The notes beneath the pieces are model-generated. The model saw only the letters and a program-made list of their open reading frames with translations. It was not told the DNA's origin and searched no databases. 9,415 bases of DNA. Source: Chloroflexota bacterium. GTDB taxonomy: Bacteria; Chloroflexota; Anaerolineae; Fen-1058. Location of the stretch: positions 1 to 9,415 of the forward strand of contig JACRBO010000469.1 of assembly GCA_016219235.1 (NCBI GenBank), read 5' to 3'. A program made the position numbers and the translations under genes. Below are positions 5,769 through 9,415 of the stretch, piece after piece; the first letter of the stretch is position 1, and each line of letters starts with the position of its first letter.

Positions 5769-6488
5769 TCAGCTGTTCGTCACTCGCCGGAATTCTGAGC
5801 GGAACGTCGCCACGTCAACCTCGGTCGTGCGCGCTTCATACACGATCTTGCCGCGCGCCAACACCAGTGCCCGATTACACATCGCCCAACCACGCTCCAG
5901 ATCATGGATCGTCATCACCACGGTGCGCTCGCCGTTGTTCAGCGTGTGCAGCAGTTCTTCCAGCCGATCAGACGCATGCGGATCGAGGCCCGTGAACGGC
6001 TCATCCAGCAGCACGACGGATGGATCATGCAACAAGGCGCGCGCGATGGCTAACCGTTGGTGCATGCCGCGCGAAAACGTCCGCGCTCGATCGTTCTTCC
6101 GATCGAGCAGATCCACCCGATCGAGTTGTTCCACGATCCGCGCTTCGAGGTTGGGCACGTCATACATTCGCCCAAAGAAGCGCAGGTTTTCCTCGGCAGT
6201 CAAATCGCCATAGAGTAGTGGCTGATGTGACAACAAGCCGATCTGCCGGCGCGCCTCATCAGCGCCCTTCGGCAGCGCGTGGCCCGCAATCGACACGTGC
6301 CCGTCGGTCGGTCGGCTCAGCGTCGCCAGGATGCGCAGCAGCGTCGTCTTGCCGGCGCCATTCGGCCCGACGATGGTCACAAACTCGCCGGGCCTGATGT
6401 CCAGATCGACGCCGCGCAGCGCGCGGAACGGGCCAAATTGTTTGGTGAGTGCGGTAGCAATGATCAATGCACAATTCTCAATGCACAA
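5769..6488 (-). CDS. ccmA: CcmA ATP-binding subunit of the CcmAB transporter
   Basis: A 239-codon ABC ATPase. Visible motifs: Walker A GPNGAGKTT (41-49), Q-loop SHQP (87-90), signature FSRGMHQRLAIAR (138-150), Walker B VVLLDEP (158-164), D-loop GLDP and switch His195. It lies directly before ccmB, which fixes its role as CcmA rather than another exporter. The start is uncertain. ATG 6488 lies inside a heptamer array and would add repeat-encoded residues (MCIENCA) before the conserved start of the domain. TTG at 6467 in the same frame gives MIIATALTKQFG, which fits the family better; GAG of a repeat unit lies about 9 nt before it. The stop is TGA (5771-5769). Confidence 0.93.
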   Translation of the reverse strand: MCIENCALIIATALTKQFGPFRALRGVDLDIRPGEFVTIVGPNGAGKTTLLRILATLSRPTDGHVSIAGHALPKGADEARRQIGLLSHQPLLYGDLTAEENLRFFGRMYDVPNLEARIVEQLDRVDLLDRKNDRARTFSRGMHQRLAIARALLHDPSVVLLDEPFTGLDPHASDRLEELLHTLNNGERTVVMTIHDLERGWAMCNRALVLARGKIVYEARTTEVDVATFRSEFRRVTNS

Positions 6489-6535
6489 TGCTCAATGCAC
6501 AATGCATAGTTCATAATTCATAATTCTCAATGCAC
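6466..6535 (+). repeat. Ten-unit heptamer array overlapping the 5' end of ccmA
   Basis: Ten heptamers in perfect register, in order AATGCAC, AATTCTC, AATGCAC, AATGCTC, AATGCAC, AATGCAT, AGTTCAT, AATTCAT, AATTCTC, AATGCAC. All fit ARTnCnY-like consensus AATKCWY with one AGT unit. It enters the open frame of ccmA. Confidence 0.9.
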
Positions 6536-6542
6536 ACCGGGT

Positions 6543-6563
6543 AATGAGTAATTGATAGTCAAC
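6543..6563 (+). repeat. Short heptamer array
   Basis: Three units AATGAGT, AATTGAT, AGTCAAC, separated by 7 nt from the ten-unit array. With 6466-6535 and 6587-6614 it fills the gap between ccmA and the cytochrome gene. No gene or clear promoter is seen there. Confidence 0.6.
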
Positions 6564-6586
6564 AGCAATTTACGGTGGTGAGCATC

Positions 6587-6614
6587 CTTTACTCGTCACT
6601 CGTCACTCGTCATT
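6587..6614 (-). repeat. Heptamer array touching the cytochrome stop codon
   Basis: On the minus strand: AATGACG, AGTGACG, AGTGACG, AGTAAAG. The first unit begins with the AA of the TAA stop of the dicytochrome gene (6615-6613). On the plus strand it reads as ACTCGTC three times (6591-6611). Confidence 0.8.
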
Positions 6615-8511
6615 ACATCAACTTCAGCAATCGCTCTTTCAACTTCGCGCGTTTGGCCCGGTAATTCACTTCGTCGATGCCGCCCGCGGCAAAGTCATCG
6701 TCCAGCGCCGCAATCTGATCGATCAGCGCGTCGCGCTGCGCCTCGCTGCTGTCGGCCACGACGCCCTTGCCGCGCCCGCGCTGCCACACGACCAGCCCCA
6801 CTACACCGACGATCACCAGGCCGATGCCCGCCAGAATGCGCCAGTCGAAAGCGCCGCCCGGCCCGGCCACGGTTAAGGCCAGCGTTTGACCCGCGGTCAA
6901 CCCCGACGCGCGGAACTGCTGATACGTCGTGCCCTGCATATCCTGCGTGCCAGCCGCAGTGAGCTGTCCGCCCGTTACGCTCAGTTGCGCGGGATCGCCC
7001 TGTACCAGCAGGTTGACCGAGGCCACGTTTTGGAACAATGGCCGATCGAGTTTGAATGGACCGTTCGGGATGTTGTATTGAAAAACGATCTGGCCGCCGT
7101 TATCGCCTACCGGAATCGCATCGTAGTAATCCAGCCCGCCATCCTTCTGCACCAGCACATCGGGCGGCATGTTGGTGTCGGGTATGACCTGCACGGCGCT
7201 CGCGGGCAATCCCAGTCGCATCACCGGCTGGCCGAACCCGGCCACAATCTTGTCGCCCGTGTTCGACAACACGTAAATCTCGTTGACATCCAACCCGCCG
7301 CTCGCGCCGGGCGAAGCCACAATGTGCAGGGTCGAGATTGCGACCTGGGCAGAATCCAGCGTGCTTTCGTAGATCGTGATCGGCACTGTCACTTGCGGCG
7401 CATAATCTTCCAGACTGCTGAAGAAATTGAGCTGCTTGTATTCCGTCGTCGCCGCGATCAGATCACCCGGCGCGGCCTGCGTGGTCGTCACCACAAAGCG
7501 GCCCTGCGCATCGGCGTGCAGCGTCTGCGTTATGGAAGTTTGTCCGGTGCCGCCAGGGAAGATGTAAAACGTAATCGACAAATTGCCGGGCACGGGCTGA
7601 CCACCGGTGCCGTTGATCAGATACCCCTGAACCGTGATGCCCTCACCGGCCGGAGCGGGCGCAGGCGCGGTCGTGCCCGGCGCAGTCGGAGCGGTCGGGG
7701 TTGACGCCGCCGTCGTGGTGGAGCCACTGGCCGGAGCAGCATCGTAAGCGAAAGTGCGAATGTAATCGATCGCCGCGCGCCGTTCCAGTTCGCTGGTCGT
7801 GCCCGCGAAGGACGGAATGTGCGTTGAGGCCAATTCTTGATCGAGCCGCCCCGCTTCGATTGAGGCAAACGTGGCGATCTGGCTAAAGTCCGATAGCTTT
7901 TCCTTAGCATCCGGCCCGTCGCCTTTGCCGGTTTCGCCGTGACATTGAACGCACTGCTTGACGTAGACTTCCTGCCCCTTAGCAATTTGCGCCGGCGGCG
8001 CGGACAGGGTCCACACATACGCGATTACATCCCAACGCTGATTGACATCCAGCGACCCTGAAAAACCGGGCATCCCGGCCTGCAAGTTGCCAACAGTGAC
8101 CAGTTGATACCAGTATTCGGGCGTCTTGGCGCGCGCGGCCACGTCCGAGGTCAGATCGGCCACCGGCCTGCCAAATTGCTGTTGAACCTGCGCGGCCATC
8201 TCGCCATCGCCGCGCCCCAGTGACCCGTGGCACCGCACACACTTCTCCTGATACAGGTCGGCGCCATTCGCAGCCGTCGGTTTGCGCGCGGGCAGTTGCA
8301 TGGGTTCCAGGGGCTGCGCCTGGGACAGCGGAGCCTGTTGACCGGTCGCACCGGTGCCTGTTGAATCGACATTGCCCACCGGCGCGGGCGCAGCCAGCGA
8401 ACATGCCGACAACACCACGGCCAGAAGGCTAATCACGATCATCGAAACAAACGACGAACGCCGCAGGGTCATTCGTCGGGATTGCACTAAAACAGGCAGT
8501 TGAACGGACAA
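6613..8511 (-). CDS. Two-heme c-type cytochrome lipoprotein with beta-rich domain and CcmI-like tail
   Basis: A 632-residue protein counted from TTG 8511, chosen for the strong GGGAGGAG 6 nt upstream; ATG 8472 is a poorer alternative and the open frame reaches 8541. Order: signal with lipobox LSAC (Cys37); cytochrome c domain 1 with CVRCH (91-95) and probable axial Met147 (GMPGF); domain 2 with CVQCH (187-191); a Ser/Thr/Pro/Ala linker (about 262-289); a long beta-rich region (about 290-550) opening with VQGYLINGTGGQPV like carboxypeptidase-regulatory-type folds; one membrane helix (about 558-577); and a charged cytoplasmic tail (590-632). In domain 2 the place of the usual axial GMP is HIP (His231). 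Lipid anchor plus C-terminal helix would fix both ends to the membrane. It is probably an electron carrier and a client of the neighbouring Ccm machinery; its redox partner is unknown. Confidence 0.85.
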   Translation of the reverse strand: MSVQLPVLVQSRRMTLRRSSFVSMIVISLLAVVLSACSLAAPAPVGNVDSTGTGATGQQAPLSQAQPLEPMQLPARKPTAANGADLYQEKCVRCHGSLGRGDGEMAAQVQQQFGRPVADLTSDVAARAKTPEYWYQLVTVGNLQAGMPGFSGSLDVNQRWDVIAYVWTLSAPPAQIAKGQEVYVKQCVQCHGETGKGDGPDAKEKLSDFSQIATFASIEAGRLDQELASTHIPSFAGTTSELERRAAIDYIRTFAYDAAPASGSTTTAASTPTAPTAPGTTAPAPAPAGEGITVQGYLINGTGGQPVPGNLSITFYIFPGGTGQTSITQTLHADAQGRFVVTTTQAAPGDLIAATTEYKQLNFFSSLEDYAPQVTVPITIYESTLDSAQVAISTLHIVASPGASGGLDVNEIYVLSNTGDKIVAGFGQPVMRLGLPASAVQVIPDTNMPPDVLVQKDGGLDYYDAIPVGDNGGQIVFQYNIPNGPFKLDRPLFQNVASVNLLVQGDPAQLSVTGGQLTAAGTQDMQGTTYQQFRASGLTAGQTLALTVAGPGGAFDWRILAGIGLVIVGVVGLVVWQRGRGKGVVADSSEAQRDALIDQIAALDDDFAAGGIDEVNYRAKRAKLKERLLKLM

Positions 8512-8517
8512 GATAAT

Positions 8518-8525
8518 CTCCTCCC
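8518..8525 (-). promoter_or_regulatory. Strong ribosome binding site deciding a TTG start
   Basis: GGGAGGAG on the minus strand, 6 nt before TTG 8511. No comparable site precedes ATG 8472 or the TTG at 8541, so it supports the TTG start of the dicytochrome gene. Confidence 0.65.
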
Positions 8526-8557
8526 AGATGTGTGGCAACAATCAGCGCACACCCGCC

Positions 8558-9250
8558 TCAGTGGGCGGCCGCTTTGAGCGGCGTTCCGCACTTCGAGCAA
8601 AAGGCGTCGTCGGGCGTGATGGCCTTGCCACAGGTGGGGCAAGCGGCTGCGGTCGGCAGCGGCGCAGTTGACGACGGCGCGGGCGCAGCCGATTTGCGTC
8701 GAGCGGCAATGGCGGCCTCAACGTCATCGACTGCGGGCTTTGAAACAGACTTGCGTCGAGCGGCGATCAGGGCCTCCACATCATCGAGCGGCGGGACGAC
8801 AGCGACCTGCTTGCGCCGCGCAGCGATCGCGGCTTCGACGTCATCCCCGCCCGATTGAACCGGGGCAGGCTTTGTGGTCTTGCGGCGTGCGGCGATCAGC
8901 GCTTCGACATCGTCGCCGGCCGACGCAGTGGCAGCCGGCAGTGTCGCGGCCGCGGTCGACGCCGGAACGATCGGGGCGGACAGCACGCCGTCGATCTGTC
9001 GCAACAAGTTGGCCGCCTGCGCCACCAGATCGGCGCGCGCCTGGTGATAATCTTCGTCGTTCATCTTGCCGGTGGCGTGATCCATATCCAGTTCGCGGAT
9101 TTGTGAATAGACGGCATCCCGCTGCGCTTCCAGGCTCGCCATGACCGTGGCGTCTGCTCCGCCACGCCGCTGCTGCACGATGGGGCGGCTCACGTAGAAG
9201 GCGATGGCCGCCAACAACACCAGTCCAATGAGAATTGCGATGATTTGCAC
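8558..9250 (-). CDS. CcmI-like membrane protein with four DDVEAxIAARRK repeats and a zinc ribbon
   Basis: A 230-residue protein with an N-terminal membrane helix (about 3-20), a CcmI-type helical segment (EAQRDAVYSQIRELDMDHATG, 41-61, continuing to NLLRQID at 87), a low-complexity Ala/Pro/Thr linker, and a C-terminal zinc ribbon with Cys204, Cys207, Cys218 and Cys221. In the linker the 12-residue motif DDVEA(L/A)IAARRK occurs four times (113-124, 136-147, 156-167, 175-186). CcmI proteins hold apocytochromes for heme attachment; here the usual TPR part is absent and repeats plus a zinc ribbon take its place. The start is GTG 9250, with AAGGA 10 nt upstream inside the end of the previous gene. 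It ends in TGA (8560-8558). Function beyond a CcmI-like role is unknown. Confidence 0.8.
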   Translation of the reverse strand: MQIIAILIGLVLLAAIAFYVSRPIVQQRRGGADATVMASLEAQRDAVYSQIRELDMDHATGKMNDEDYHQARADLVAQAANLLRQIDGVLSAPIVPASTAAATLPAATASAGDDVEALIAARRKTTKPAPVQSGGDDVEAAIAARRKQVAVVPPLDDVEALIAARRKSVSKPAVDDVEAAIAARRKSAAPAPSSTAPLPTAAACPTCGKAITPDDAFCSKCGTPLKAAAH

Positions 9251-9256
9251 GGTTAT

Positions 9257-9415
9257 CTATTCCTTCAACAGCTGCTCAAACCACGTGGCAAGTTCGGCGG
9301 TGGACACCGGGCTGATCTTGGTGAAGCGGACGTTGCCCTGCTTGTCCAACACGTAGGTCTCCGGCACGCCGCTGATGCGATACGTCGGGCCGATCTTCGT
9401 CTGCAAGTCCGGGCC
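9257..9415 (-). CDS. TlpA/DsbE (CcmG-like) thioredoxin, C-terminal end only
   Basis: The last 52 residues of a thioredoxin-fold protein are visible, with YRISGVPETYVLDKQGNV carrying the cis-Pro typical of CcmG/DsbE and TlpA, and the final helix TAELATWFEQLLKE. The CxxC active site lies outside the window. CcmG/DsbE reduces the heme-binding cysteines of apocytochrome c. The TAG (9259-9257) is 6 bp before the GTG of the CcmI-like gene, so the two are probably in one operon. Gene order suggests further ccm genes upstream. Confidence 0.85.
   Translation of the reverse strand, partial: GPDLQTKIGPTYRISGVPETYVLDKQGNVRFTKISPVSTAELATWFEQLLKE

Noticed and set aside
6466..6535. CRISPR array
   Set aside because: Units of 7 bp without spacers; a tandem heptamer tract.
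6886..7704. 272-codon plus-strand frame
   Set aside because: Arg/His-rich shadow of the cytochrome gene in GC-rich sequence.
1..9415. UGA reassigned as a sense codon genome-wide
   Set aside because: At least five genes in the window end at TGA at normal family lengths.

Overview
All genes in this window lie on the minus strand, so the reading order is from high to low coordinates. The window is a cytochrome c maturation locus (Ccm system I plus a CcdA thiol-relay branch) from a GC-rich bacterium. The best guess is a member of the Chloroflexota (Anaerolineae-like). This is inferred from the Pro/Thr/Ala-rich linkers after lipoprotein signals, the heptanucleotide repeat tracts and the GCATCC...GCTCAGGATGC palindromes; no rRNA or marker gene confirms it.

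Layout in transcription order: (1) 9415-9257, the C-terminal end of a TlpA/DsbE (CcmG-like) thioredoxin; (2) 9250-8558, a CcmI-like membrane-anchored protein with four short repeats and a zinc ribbon; (3) 8511-6613, a two-heme cytochrome c lipoprotein whose cytoplasmic tail resembles part of gene 2; (4) 6488-5094, ccmA and ccmB, then a two-domain protein of unknown function (5094-4129) overlapping ccmB by one base; (5) 4102-3132, ccmC and a 55-codon ccmD; (6) a 305-bp palindrome-rich gap; (7) 2826-1451, ccdA and a tlpA-like gene with overlapping ends; (8) 1342-815, a lipoprotein thioredoxin; (9) 597-1, most of an aspartate/glutamate racemase-family gene that leaves the window before its stop.

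The main discovery candidate is gene 8. An in-frame TGA replaces exactly the first cysteine codon of its CxxC active site (W-TGA-G-T-C), and the rest of the thioredoxin domain continues intact in the same frame to a TAA. A stem-loop 20 nt downstream (6-bp stem, CGUGC loop with a G in its second position) fits the published pattern of a bacterial SECIS element. At least five other genes here end in TGA, so UGA is not generally reassigned. I read it as a probable selenoprotein thioredoxin in a cytochrome c maturation cluster; a point nonsense mutation is the main alternative.

Two other points stand out. The CcdA is circularly permuted: the SPCVLPLVP helix, normally first, is at the C-terminus. 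The gaps are full of two repeat types: arrays of ARTnnnn heptamers that touch gene ends, and palindromic elements with conserved arms but central stems of different sequence. How the genes would work together (inference from the families): CcmABCD move and present heme, CcdA carries electrons across the membrane to the TlpA-like, CcmG-like and Sec-thioredoxin proteins that keep apocytochrome CxxCH cysteines reduced, and the dicytochrome lipoprotein is a likely client.
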